Shown piece by piece: positions 55,622 through 64,000 of a DNA stretch of 64,000 nucleotides (positions within the stretch are counted from its first letter, which is position 1; every line of letters begins with the position of its first letter). This stretch comes from Pseudoalteromonas rubra (GTDB lineage Bacteria > Pseudomonadota > Gammaproteobacteria > Enterobacterales > Alteromonadaceae): assembly GCF_001482385.1 (NCBI RefSeq), contig NZ_CP013611.1, positions 4,161,501-4,225,500 on the forward strand, in the 5' to 3' direction. The notes beneath the pieces are model-generated. The model did no database searches and had not been told where the DNA came from. It worked only from the letters and a program-made list of their open reading frames with translations. The translations under genes and the position numbers were made by a program.

Positions 55622-58600
55622 ATGAGTTATCGAGTTAAACTTATCCGCACTGTGTTTAAATCCGGGATTATGCTGGCCTCATTGCTGAGCATGAATGCCA
55701 TAGCATCCAGCGATCGTGCAGCTAGTTTTACCCTTAAGTGGAATGCAGTTGAAGGGGCATCTCATTACTTGCTCGAAGAAAAGCAAAGTGATGGCAGCTG
55801 GCAGGGGGTTCATGAACAGCAAACGAGCGAGCTGTCATCAACAATCAATAAATCCAGTCATGGTAAATATACCTACCGGGTCAGTGGCTGTATTGAGGAT
55901 TCAGGCAAAACCGTTCACTGTGGTGAGGAAGTCGCAGAGTACAGTGCACCGCTAACGGTGGATACCAAATCTAATGATCCAGAACCACACACTTTCGAGT
56001 TCGGCACGACCAACGATGCCAATCAGGTTTCCTTCCCGTCCGATGGTTTGGGCAACATCACGGCCGTCACTCCAGGTGAATTCAGAGTCGATGAATCGGG
56101 AAGTGCTACCTACCAGGTGCCAATTGAGCTGCCTGAGGGTCCGGGAGGCGTAAAACCTACTTTGGGTTTAAGCTATTCAAGTTCTAATACACAAGCAGGT
56201 ATTGCGGGTATTGGCTGGTCTTTATCTGGATTATCTTCGATAACGCGATGTGCCAAGTCTAAGTTTCATGACAACTTAAGCGGGGCTTATGTTAAAGATG
56301 TTCAGCTTGATGAAACGGATGCGTTTTGTGTCGATGGACAACGTCTTGTCGAAGTGGGTAATGGTGTCTATCGTACTCATCAGGATAGTTTTACGGAATA
56401 CCAATTAGATGGCACAAAGGCCTCTGTTAATGGCTTCATTGCAACAACAAAATCCGGAGAAACCCATTATTATGGCAACGTCAATGGTGCTTATAACTCT
56501 GTTCAATATGTAAGTTCATCCCTTACAAATAATCAGGCAGTGGCAAACACCTGGTTACTTAGCAGCATTACAGATGTGTATGCTGAAGCCTCAGACCCGC
56601 GTCTGCATAGTAATAGAATTCGTTATTATTATGCATCCCCCAATGGGGGGAATAGCATTGATCAAGAGGTATTACTTAAGAAAATCCAGTATGGCAGTGC
56701 AGAAGTCACACTGTCTTATACAGAGTCACTGGTACCTCACTACGGTTACCGCTTTGGTGCACCTTACCAGAGAACTCAAACGCTAGATAATATTAACGTT
56801 ACTAATGGTGGTGGCGCATATCGCTTCTATCACTTGGCGTATAAATATCAGACTCCTTATTTACTCTATGTGACCAAGTGTCGTGCGAGCGGCAGTGCCT
56901 GTGCCAAACCCGTTTCCTTTATATGGAATCAGGAAGCAGGAGAAATTGACGGGGTATCTGATGATCAATTTACGTTAGGCACACCAGACAAGGTGGGCAC
57001 GCCAGTGGTGGGCGATTTAGATGGTGATGGTTATAGCGACTTTATTTATCACTCAGGGGGCGGTTCCTGGCATGTCAGATATGGTGGCAGAAATGTGACC
57101 GATCGTATTATCGTTGCTCAGCAAGACACGGACTATAAACCTCATGCAATGGTAGCCGACTTCAATGGAGATGGGCGTTCAGATGTATTGCTGTCGTCTA
57201 AAACTTCGGGAGGAGAGTATAACTGGTACGTTCTCAATCAGGAGGGAGATGTCAGTGAGTCCCGGGAATGTAAGACCTATTTTCCGCAGAACAATCAAGA
57301 CGAAGCCCATAAAGTTGAAGATGACCCCATAGAAAGATGCTTTGACAGAATTAAAGTTGGAGAGTTAAAACTGACTGGTATCCCGACACTGACGGGTGAA
57401 CAGGCTAAAATACTGCCTGCGGATGTCAACGGAGATGGGTTGATCGATCTGGCCTATAAATATGGGCATAGTGAAGTTAAATATCGGCTCAGTACTTTAG
57501 GTTCAGGCGGGACAATGGCATTTGGGAATACGCAAGTGGCACTCTCAGCAACTGAGGTCGATTCACCGCTGTATCTTGAAGAAGACCTGGCTCGCAATGA
57601 ACCAGAACTTGAATTTGATAACATCGAATGGGGCGACATTAACGGAGATGGACTATCCGATATTGTTGCGACGATAGAGGTCATAGTAGAGTCTTGCCAT
57701 GATGAGTATCGGAACGATAAAAAAGACAAAGTTTGTGGCGCCGGCGGTGTTGGGTTTGAAACACATTATGCCATCAATCAGGGTAATGGAAGCTTTGAAC
57801 CTTTTTATGAGATGGCAATACCTGAAGACAATGAATCTTGGCATCGAAACGAGCAGCTAGCCGATGTTAATGGAGATGGGCTCGTCGACTTTCTGTATCG
57901 ACTGGATAAACAATGGACTGTCAAGCTCAGTAATGGTTTTGGGTTTGAAGCGCCCATTGAGATCTTGCCAGGTCAGACAATCAGCAGAGATAACATGCTG
58001 GTGGTTGATGTCGATGCGGACTTTAAACAAGAGTTGATCATATCGCAGAAAAAAGGCTATCAGCCAGCTTTAGTACGTTATCAGTTCGATGCCAAAACAG
58101 AGACATTTGTAGAAGAGGGATATGCGAGCATCGAGCGTAAAACCTCAGACACAATGAAAGATTCATTGCTGTTTGGAGACAATAACGGAGATGGTCTGAT
58201 GGACTTGTGGCGCTTGCGCTACAGTGCAGATCAGGTTTCAGTTGATGTGTTCACCCATCAAAACACCCATAAAAAGCACCGTACTATTACTCAGTTTATT
58301 GATGGTATGCGCAACAATACCACAGTGACCTATAAACCGCTGACAGATGAGTCGGTTTACACTGGGGGTGTTGAAGCAATGTTCCCGATTATTTCGGCTC
58401 GTGGCCCCAGTTATGTTGTGGCAAGTGCGTCCAGCCCGGATGGTGTGGGTGGCAGAGCAACGGTAGAGTATCAATATGCCAATATGGCATTTCATGGACA
58501 GGGTCGGGGCTACCTGGGATTTGGTAAGTTAACCACCATAGATAAGCGCCATAGCGATTATGACATAGTAACAGATACCTTTTATCACCAAGGGCTGAAC

Positions 58601-61600
58601 AGTGCTGAAACCGTTAAAAAGACCCTGAGCTGGTATCAAGTCATTGGTATGCCAATCAAAACTGTGAGGACTATGCGCAGTAAAAATGGCAGCACACACA
58701 TTGTACTTTCAGAAGCCAGAAACTCACTACAGAGCAGTACGTCAGGTGGTGTGTATCGAGCCTACATAAGTCTTAGCACAGAGAAAAGCTACTTCCTAAA
58801 TGCAGATGAAGCCACAGGCAAGACAACTTACAGTCAGGGTCAGCTAAAGTCCACCACCACAACACGCCAGAGCTATGACAATGATGGCAATGTTCTCACT
58901 TCAAACGTTGAAGTTGAAAACGCTGAAGGAAGTAAGTTTGCCACCAGAACTGAAAATATCTACAGTCGGGCGCCTTCAGGCTGTGATATGACGGGCTTAA
59001 CGCAGCTTTATAACGGTGGTTACCCCCGGTTTGGCCGGTTAACGTGTTCGATAGTGACTAAAACCAATGCCCAGGGTGAGGTGTCAAGCCGCCAGAGTGC
59101 CTTTGCTTATGATAGTAATGGTATTTTGTACCAGGAAAAGGTCAATGCACACTCTTCCTCGCAAGCGGTGATCACTGAATATGGGTTTGATGACTTTGGT
59201 AACAAAAAGTACCAGATAACACGTGGTAAGCAGGCTCAGATTAATGCCAGTTATGGTGCGACACCCGTTTACGTAGGTGATGTTCAGCGAGTGAGCTATA
59301 TGCAGTATGACGCGACAGGGCGTTACTTAACATCTAAAAGTGTGCTCAATGGAATCCCCAGTAATTGGGATAGTGTCAATACAGATCTGATCCATAGCAG
59401 TGAGTGCTATACCGTCAATACAGTGACTGGCTTATTGTTGAGTAAGCGAGTCAACACTAAGTCGTGTAGTGATGCATCTAAGTACTCCAGTGCTCTGACA
59501 ACAGAATATAGTTATAACGCTTTTGGTCAGCCAACTGGTGAGCGCTCACCAGGCAAGGTGGTCAAAGCGATTTATCGTACCTGGTTGGACGAAGACTATG
59601 CATTTAAAGTGATTTCAAGAATGTCTGGGGCACCTGCTGTCAGTGAGTTTTATGATAGCCAGGGCCGGGTTGCTGCGAAAGTCACCAAAAGGCAAAGCGG
59701 TGAGCAGTCAGTGATAAAGACTGACTATGACCGCTTTGGGCGTGCTTATCGCACTTCGATAGCGGTGTCCGGGGATGAGGACGCACGAGTGGACGCAAGC
59801 GAATGGCAAGTCACTGAATTTGATATCTTAGACCGAGTGGTAACAACCTCAGCACCGAGCTTTGATGGCCATACTCTCAGGGTTGATACACGCTACAACG
59901 GCTTTTCGATAAAAGAAACACACACCGGTAGCGGCAGCGCCATTACCAAAACCAAACTGTACAATGTGAACGGTGAGCTGGTTTCAACAACTGATAATAG
60001 CTCGGCTGTGCAAAACGCCACCGCCAGCCGGATAACCTACGACTATGATGCATATGGCAAGTTGCAAAGTACTCAGGATAGTGCAGGTAATAAAGTGTTT
60101 ATACACTATGACACTTTGGGTAATAAGATCAAAACCATAGACCCTGATAAAGGCACGTGGGAGTACCGTTACAATGCACTGGGCGAACTGAAGTGGCAAA
60201 AAGATGCCAATGGCCAGGTAACCTGGATAAACTATGACAGCTATGGCCGTGTGCAACAGCGGATCACCAATGCACAGGACAGTGAGGCTCAGTCACGTTG
60301 TTTTGCATATGATGAAATGGGGCTAGGCACTAAATCCGCAGAATGGGTGATGGAAGGTCATAGTTGTTCTGGTTTGGCCACCTTACATCAAAAGAGTTAC
60401 ATGTATGACGCACTACTCAGGCCTGTGTCTGTGCTTACAGAGTCCTGGATAGATGGCAAACACGTAGCCCAATCCCAAAACACGTATTATGACAATCTGG
60501 GTCGGGTGTACTTAAGCCAGCTCAGTAACAACTATGCTGTTGGTTATCAATATGATTCGGACGGTTTTAAGGTTGCGGAATACGGTCTGCGTTACAACAG
60601 CCAAACAGAGCAGGTGGAGCAATCTGAGCTCTCCCGTGTTACCGGCAGAAACTTCAGGGGTCAGGCGACGGATATCAGCTATTTAGGCGGGCAAAGCCAA
60701 AGCTATTTCTATGATAAATACACTGGTATGGCATCTGGTATGAGTGCTCAGGGAATAAGTAATGCACTCAATGTGAGCGCGTCAATGCTTACTACCAGTT
60801 ATACCTATAATGCATTTGGTCAGCTGAAACAACGCAAAATCAATGGCCTGTACCATCAAGCCAGCACCGAAAACTTCAACTATGACGGGCTCAACCGGTT
60901 AAAACATGCCACGCTTAATTATGCTGGTTTAACTAAAAATGCCTATTACTGTTACGATGCGCTAGGCAATATGACGACCAAAGGCAGCACATCTTCGTGT
61001 CATGCCAGCCAGGGGCACTTTACTTATGGTGATGCGGCGCGTTCTAAGGGCAATGCAGGGGTACATGCACTGTACAAGGACACGCGCAGCGGTAAAACGT
61101 TTAATTACGACAACAATGGTAATATGGTCAATGATGGGTCGCGTTACCTGACCTATTCAGGATTTGATAAAGTCACGCACATTCGCCAGTCGGGCAACAT
61201 GGAAGTGGCCTTCCGCTATGGTGCCGGACAAAGCCGCTATTATCGTAAAGACACCTACCTTAATGTTCAGGATCAAACTGGTGGCAAAGAAAACAGTGAG
61301 ACCCTCTACTATGGCGCGTTTGAGCGCATCAGCAAGGCATCGGGTACTATTTACCAGTACACCGTAGGTAACATGTTGATCAGTGAAAATCTGTCAACCG
61401 GTGAGCTGACCCACAAATTAATGGTGAAAGATCACCTGGGCTCGACACTGGCTATCAGTGAGGTAAATGAAGCGAAAACGAGTGCTAAAATTACTCAGGC
61501 CTTCCGCTACGATCCATTTGGTCAGCAGCATGTGCTCGAAGTCAGCCAGTTCAGTGTGTTTACCGGTTATATGCGACATGGCTTTACCGGCCATGAGATG

Positions 61601-62758
61601 CTCAATGGCTTAAACATCATTCATATGAATGGCCGAATTTACGATCCAACTCTGGGTCGATTCCTTCAGGCTGATCCGCATATTCAGGCGCCGGGCAATT
61701 CACAAAGCTATAACCGCTATAGTTATGTGTTGAATAATCCGTTGAGTTATACCGATCCGAGTGGGTATTTCTTCTCGGCTCTTAAAAAAGTAACTAAGTT
61801 CGTTAAAAAGCATTGGAGAACAATAGCAGCAATTGCAATTAGTGTTTACTTGCCAGGTGCAGGAGGGCTTCTGCAGGGCTGGGGGGTGACAAGCACCATT
61901 GCTCAAGGGGCTATAACGGGCTTTATTTCAGGAGGTGTAGCCACAGGTTCTTTGAGGGGGGCGTTAGTTGGAGCATTTTCAGGTGCTATGTTTGGACATC
62001 TCCATAGTATGGCACCAGGAGCAGGGAAAGTTATTGCTCATGGCATTACGGGTGGTGTAAGTAGTGTCCTAAACGGAGGAAAATTTGGACATGGCTTCCT
62101 ATCTGCCGGCTTTACTCAGGCTATGGGGAATGTGAAAGGGCTATTTGTAAATGGTGCCTCAACTATTGCAGACCGATTTAGCAATGCTATCAAGGCAGCT
62201 ATGATTGGCGGAACTGCATCTGCAATAAGTGGTGGTAAGTTTGCAAATGGTGCCGTGACAGGCGCATTCTCTAGGCTTTTAAACGACGACGCTTACGATA
62301 GCCGTATCAAAAAGCAAAACCGTTACGATCTAAAAGATGGATTCGAAGGATTCGTTGATGAATATGACTATAAAGGTGAAGCTAGACACGAAATCCACGT
62401 ATATAAAAATGGAAAAGAGGTCGGAATATTCCAAGATGGAGATTGGATTAATAAGCATGGTCATTCGGGGGTTCCTGAAGGTTTCGGAAAAGAGAATGCG
62501 AGGCTTCTAAAAGGACTAGATGTACACATGATACGTAGGCAAGGAAGAATACCTAAGAATGCTAAATTAGGTAAAGGGATGCTAAGAGGCTATGGCAAAT
62601 ATTTACCTGTAGTTGGTGTTGCCGTAACAGGCGCTGAAATGTATAACTCATCCTCGCCTTGGCAAACCTTTTGGGAAGGAGTTGGTGTCAGTTCGGTCGG
62701 AGCTGGTTCAACATGGGAGCCTGAAGGTATTAATATTACATACCCTGAAAAGAATTAG
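55622..62758 (+). CDS. giant Sec-exported SpvB/TcdB/Rhs polymorphic toxin-like protein 2
   Basis: A 2378-residue paralogue of the protein at 36240, ATG after ATGGAGGCGTC. Same order: signal peptide, Fn3-like domain (KWNAVEGASHYLLEEKQ), SpvB (FRVDESGSATYQVPIELP), FG-GAP loops (DLDGDGYSD, DFNGDGRSD, DVNGDGLID), TcdB middle region (YQYANMAFHGQGRGYLGFG), YD repeats and Rhs core (RIYDPTLGRFLQADPHIQ) ending DPSGYFF near residues 2045-2051. The Gly-rich linker is shared (GGKFGHGFLSAG, IGGTASAISGGKFANGA). From about residue 2221 the sequence is private and more AT-rich: DLKDGFEGFVDEYDYKG, ARHEIHVYKNGKEVGIFQDG, WINKHGHSGVPEGFG, DVHMIRRQGRIPKNAK. The His/Arg/Lys-rich tip could be a nuclease-like or other catalytic domain, but no known motif is certain. 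The next gene is 8 bp downstream. Confidence 0.9.
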   Translation: MSYRVKLIRTVFKSGIMLASLLSMNAIASSDRAASFTLKWNAVEGASHYLLEEKQSDGSWQGVHEQQTSELSSTINKSSHGKYTYRVSGCIEDSGKTVHCGEEVAEYSAPLTVDTKSNDPEPHTFEFGTTNDANQVSFPSDGLGNITAVTPGEFRVDESGSATYQVPIELPEGPGGVKPTLGLSYSSSNTQAGIAGIGWSLSGLSSITRCAKSKFHDNLSGAYVKDVQLDETDAFCVDGQRLVEVGNGVYRTHQDSFTEYQLDGTKASVNGFIATTKSGETHYYGNVNGAYNSVQYVSSSLTNNQAVANTWLLSSITDVYAEASDPRLHSNRIRYYYASPNGGNSIDQEVLLKKIQYGSAEVTLSYTESLVPHYGYRFGAPYQRTQTLDNINVTNGGGAYRFYHLAYKYQTPYLLYVTKCRASGSACAKPVSFIWNQEAGEIDGVSDDQFTLGTPDKVGTPVVGDLDGDGYSDFIYHSGGGSWHVRYGGRNVTDRIIVAQQDTDYKPHAMVADFNGDGRSDVLLSSKTSGGEYNWYVLNQEGDVSESRECKTYFPQNNQDEAHKVEDDPIERCFDRIKVGELKLTGIPTLTGEQAKILPADVNGDGLIDLAYKYGHSEVKYRLSTLGSGGTMAFGNTQVALSATEVDSPLYLEEDLARNEPELEFDNIEWGDINGDGLSDIVATIEVIVESCHDEYRNDKKDKVCGAGGVGFETHYAINQGNGSFEPFYEMAIPEDNESWHRNEQLADVNGDGLVDFLYRLDKQWTVKLSNGFGFEAPIEILPGQTISRDNMLVVDVDADFKQELIISQKKGYQPALVRYQFDAKTETFVEEGYASIERKTSDTMKDSLLFGDNNGDGLMDLWRLRYSADQVSVDVFTHQNTHKKHRTITQFIDGMRNNTTVTYKPLTDESVYTGGVEAMFPIISARGPSYVVASASSPDGVGGRATVEYQYANMAFHGQGRGYLGFGKLTTIDKRHSDYDIVTDTFYHQGLNSAETVKKTLSWYQVIGMPIKTVRTMRSKNGSTHIVLSEARNSLQSSTSGGVYRAYISLSTEKSYFLNADEATGKTTYSQGQLKSTTTTRQSYDNDGNVLTSNVEVENAEGSKFATRTENIYSRAPSGCDMTGLTQLYNGGYPRFGRLTCSIVTKTNAQGEVSSRQSAFAYDSNGILYQEKVNAHSSSQAVITEYGFDDFGNKKYQITRGKQAQINASYGATPVYVGDVQRVSYMQYDATGRYLTSKSVLNGIPSNWDSVNTDLIHSSECYTVNTVTGLLLSKRVNTKSCSDASKYSSALTTEYSYNAFGQPTGERSPGKVVKAIYRTWLDEDYAFKVISRMSGAPAVSEFYDSQGRVAAKVTKRQSGEQSVIKTDYDRFGRAYRTSIAVSGDEDARVDASEWQVTEFDILDRVVTTSAPSFDGHTLRVDTRYNGFSIKETHTGSGSAITKTKLYNVNGELVSTTDNSSAVQNATASRITYDYDAYGKLQSTQDSAGNKVFIHYDTLGNKIKTIDPDKGTWEYRYNALGELKWQKDANGQVTWINYDSYGRVQQRITNAQDSEAQSRCFAYDEMGLGTKSAEWVMEGHSCSGLATLHQKSYMYDALLRPVSVLTESWIDGKHVAQSQNTYYDNLGRVYLSQLSNNYAVGYQYDSDGFKVAEYGLRYNSQTEQVEQSELSRVTGRNFRGQATDISYLGGQSQSYFYDKYTGMASGMSAQGISNALNVSASMLTTSYTYNAFGQLKQRKINGLYHQASTENFNYDGLNRLKHATLNYAGLTKNAYYCYDALGNMTTKGSTSSCHASQGHFTYGDAARSKGNAGVHALYKDTRSGKTFNYDNNGNMVNDGSRYLTYSGFDKVTHIRQSGNMEVAFRYGAGQSRYYRKDTYLNVQDQTGGKENSETLYYGAFERISKASGTIYQYTVGNMLISENLSTGELTHKLMVKDHLGSTLAISEVNEAKTSAKITQAFRYDPFGQQHVLEVSQFSVFTGYMRHGFTGHEMLNGLNIIHMNGRIYDPTLGRFLQADPHIQAPGNSQSYNRYSYVLNNPLSYTDPSGYFFSALKKVTKFVKKHWRTIAAIAISVYLPGAGGLLQGWGVTSTIAQGAITGFISGGVATGSLRGALVGAFSGAMFGHLHSMAPGAGKVIAHGITGGVSSVLNGGKFGHGFLSAGFTQAMGNVKGLFVNGASTIADRFSNAIKAAMIGGTASAISGGKFANGAVTGAFSRLLNDDAYDSRIKKQNRYDLKDGFEGFVDEYDYKGEARHEIHVYKNGKEVGIFQDGDWINKHGHSGVPEGFGKENARLLKGLDVHMIRRQGRIPKNAKLGKGMLRGYGKYLPVVGVAVTGAEMYNSSSPWQTFWEGVGVSSVGAGSTWEPEGINITYPEKN

Positions 62759-62766
62759 GTCGTAAA

Positions 62767-63264
62767 ATGAAAGAGTTACAGTTTTTTACTGAGAAAGTCT
62801 TAGGCAGCCCTGGTGAAGGGCTGTTTTCTGAAGCATTTAAAGAGTATCAGTCATATATTGATAGCAATAAATCCAAATTACCGGATACAGTTGTAAATAT
62901 TGTTAAGTCAGATTGGTATTTCAATGCACGAGATCCAAGATGTCCTAAAGATGCTTGGCTAATTAATCAGAGAATTGAAAATGAGTTCAGCACCACTGAA
63001 CGACAGAAAAAGCCAGCAGAGTATGAAATAACATTACTAGGAGCTTATCACGATTGTCACCTTCACTTTGTTTACAAATCAGTGGTTGAGATAGATGCGC
63101 CAGGTAATGCTGGCTCTTTATTGGAAAAGGACTATGACCCTTGGCGTATAGATGAGTTTTCAAGGAGTGATGATGGATATTTAGTCCATAAAATATATTT
63201 CTTGTCTGGAAAGGTTTGGACAATAAAATGTCAAAGTTTTGAATTTGGGGTTACTAATCTATAG
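62767..63264 (+). CDS. small cytosolic protein in immunity-gene position behind rhs 2
   Basis: A 165-residue soluble protein, family not recognised. It is acidic, with MKELQFFTEKVLGSPGEGLF at the N-terminus and aromatic-rich segments (SDWYFNARDPRCPKDAWL, YHDCHLHFVYKSVVEID). No signal peptide or membrane helix. It starts 8 bp after the rhs stop codon and shares its AT-rich composition with the rhs tip, which suggests that tip and this gene moved in together. A cytosolic immunity protein against the tip is the natural reading, but this is inference from position only. Confidence 0.6.
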   Translation: MKELQFFTEKVLGSPGEGLFSEAFKEYQSYIDSNKSKLPDTVVNIVKSDWYFNARDPRCPKDAWLINQRIENEFSTTERQKKPAEYEITLLGAYHDCHLHFVYKSVVEIDAPGNAGSLLEKDYDPWRIDEFSRSDDGYLVHKIYFLSGKVWTIKCQSFEFGVTNL

Positions 63265-63446
63265 AACGCTAGGAATATATACTTCATAACCAAAGATTAA
63301 CCTTATGATACAGAGCTACTTCATAGTTGAAAAACATGAGCTAAATCAAACTGTATTATCAATAAGCACGCTATCAACGTGATAGAGTGGGCCGATAGGA
63401 TAATAAAAGGATAAGGTTGCGAGCTATCTACGCTTGCGCAATACAG

Positions 63447-63464
63447 GGCCTTGTTGATCAAATC
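63447..63464. repeat. terminal inverted repeat of the IS5-family element
   Basis: GGCCTTGTTGATCAAATC, about 24 bp outside the transposase stop codon, matches the family end at most positions. The first base could be 63446. Confidence 0.6.
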
Positions 63465-63487
63465 CTAACTTAGGTAACACCGAGATT

Positions 63488-64000
63488 TCAACTGCTTCCC
63501 TGATATTCAGGCATACCTAGCCCAGTCATTCTATTGAGTACTTTCACTTTGATCATCGCTTCAGTGTGTTGCTGATTGAATCCACGACTGACCAGCTTGT
63601 CACCCATTAGCTGTTTGTATCGGTACATTGCCGTTTCCGCCAGTGAACGTTGGTGGTAGTTCACACATTTTTTCCACTCATTGCTGCCTATATGCTTTGT
63701 TAAAATGACCGCGCTGTTGCGAGTATGTCCATCCTCCCACAACTGCGCGTTACTCCTTGGTGGGATCACTGCTTCGGCCTTTTTAGCTGCTACTTCGGCA
63801 TAACAGCCTCTGGTATCATAAGCACCATCTGCTTTAACTGAGCTGATCTTCCTGCGCAATGGTCTGAGTAGGTCACCCAAAACTTCTGAATCAGCTACAG
63901 ACACTGTGGACAACTCAGCGCCTACGATTTGGTGTGTATCTGAATCAACTGCCAGGTGTAGCTTTCGCCATGTTCGGCGCTTGTTTGCACCATGTTTTCT
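63488..64000 (-). CDS. IS5-family transposase, C-terminal part
   Basis: The frame is open from the right edge. It reads RKHGANKRRTWRKLHLAVDS at the edge, then DTHQIVGAELSTVSVADSEV, VKADGAYDTRGCYAEVA with one Asp of the DDE triad, the basic segment AVIPPRSNAQLW, and the Y-(2)-R-(3)-E-(6)-K like region HQRSLAETAMYRYKQLMGDK that contains the catalytic Glu, ending GLGMPEYQGSS. This is the IS903 subgroup pattern of IS5 (DDE) transposases. About 171 residues are visible; the N-terminal part with the first Asp lies outside the window. No frameshift seen in the visible part. Confidence 0.9.
   Translation of the reverse strand, partial: RKHGANKRRTWRKLHLAVDSDTHQIVGAELSTVSVADSEVLGDLLRPLRRKISSVKADGAYDTRGCYAEVAAKKAEAVIPPRSNAQLWEDGHTRNSAVILTKHIGSNEWKKCVNYHQRSLAETAMYRYKQLMGDKLVSRGFNQQHTEAMIKVKVLNRMTGLGMPEYQGSS

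Larger units (their letters stand above)
63447..64000 (-). mobile_element. IS5-family (IS903-like) insertion sequence, one end only
   Basis: The left end carries GGCCTTGTTGATCAAATC, close to the IS903-type terminal repeat GGCTTTGTTGAATAAATC, and the transposase C-terminus lies inside it. The element runs out of the right edge of the window, so the other end and target duplication cannot be seen. Confidence 0.8.

Noticed and set aside
62281..62758. Naming the rhs 2 tip as a known nuclease family
   Set aside because: His and Asp/Glu residues are present but no complete HNH, GIY-YIG or similar motif can be traced, so no family is assigned.

Overview
The window looks like chromosome of a marine gammaproteobacterium, most probably Pseudoalteromonas or a close relative. 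This is an inference from the dense signalling genes, several chemoreceptors, HrpB, an ImuA-ImuB-DnaE2 cassette, AT-rich Lys-rich small peptides and moderate GC. No rRNA, tRNA or CRISPR array was seen.

Region 1 (1-9448, + strand) is a signalling block. It holds a REC-PAS-GGDEF-EAL protein broken by a 1-base deletion inside the GGDEF motif, a Cache-type hybrid histidine kinase with an HPt domain broken by an in-frame amber codon, an intact CHASE-PAS hybrid kinase, and an intact REC-GGDEF diguanylate cyclase. Region 2 (9471-12766) is housekeeping-like: a YdjM-type membrane protein and the helicase HrpB.

Region 3 (12767-21291) is rich in very small genes. A double-glycine-leader peptide gene starts an operon with two membrane proteins (13126-14222). 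A second, different family of three leader peptides with a CX4C core (16668, 18086 frameshifted, 18395) is interleaved with a decayed and an intact copy of a chemoreceptor gene and an expanded 8-bp tandem repeat. A PhoD-like secreted phosphatase with fibronectin-II/kringle-like modules lies between the two peptide groups.

Region 4 (21344-27652) is the SOS mutagenesis locus: a divergent SRAP/YedK-like gene, a near-perfect LexA box, then imuA-imuB-dnaE2 with overlapping or nearly abutting ends, closed by a strong hairpin. Region 5 (27691-31238, - strand) has a secreted beta-helix (Pectate_lyase_3-type) protein and another chemoreceptor.

Region 6 (31937-63264) is a large accessory island coding almost only for exported proteins. 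Two giant Sec-exported Rhs/SpvB/TcdB-type proteins (about 2400 aa each, direct orientation) share their whole shell but differ in their last ~155 residues, and each is followed within 8-13 bp by a different small gene in the position of an immunity gene. Around them are three long beta-sandwich (Fn3-like) proteins that share a Cys-x(n)-Cys signature with the Rhs N-terminus, and seven small secreted proteins that share one unnamed ~80-residue Cys-containing domain. Remnants of a third Rhs gene and of an Ig-like protein lie between. The island runs up to an IS5-family (IS903-like) element that is cut by the right edge.

Working model (inference): the island is an exported polymorphic-toxin or Tc-like system whose tips are exchanged by recombination, with a set of co-evolving secreted adhesive or accessory proteins.
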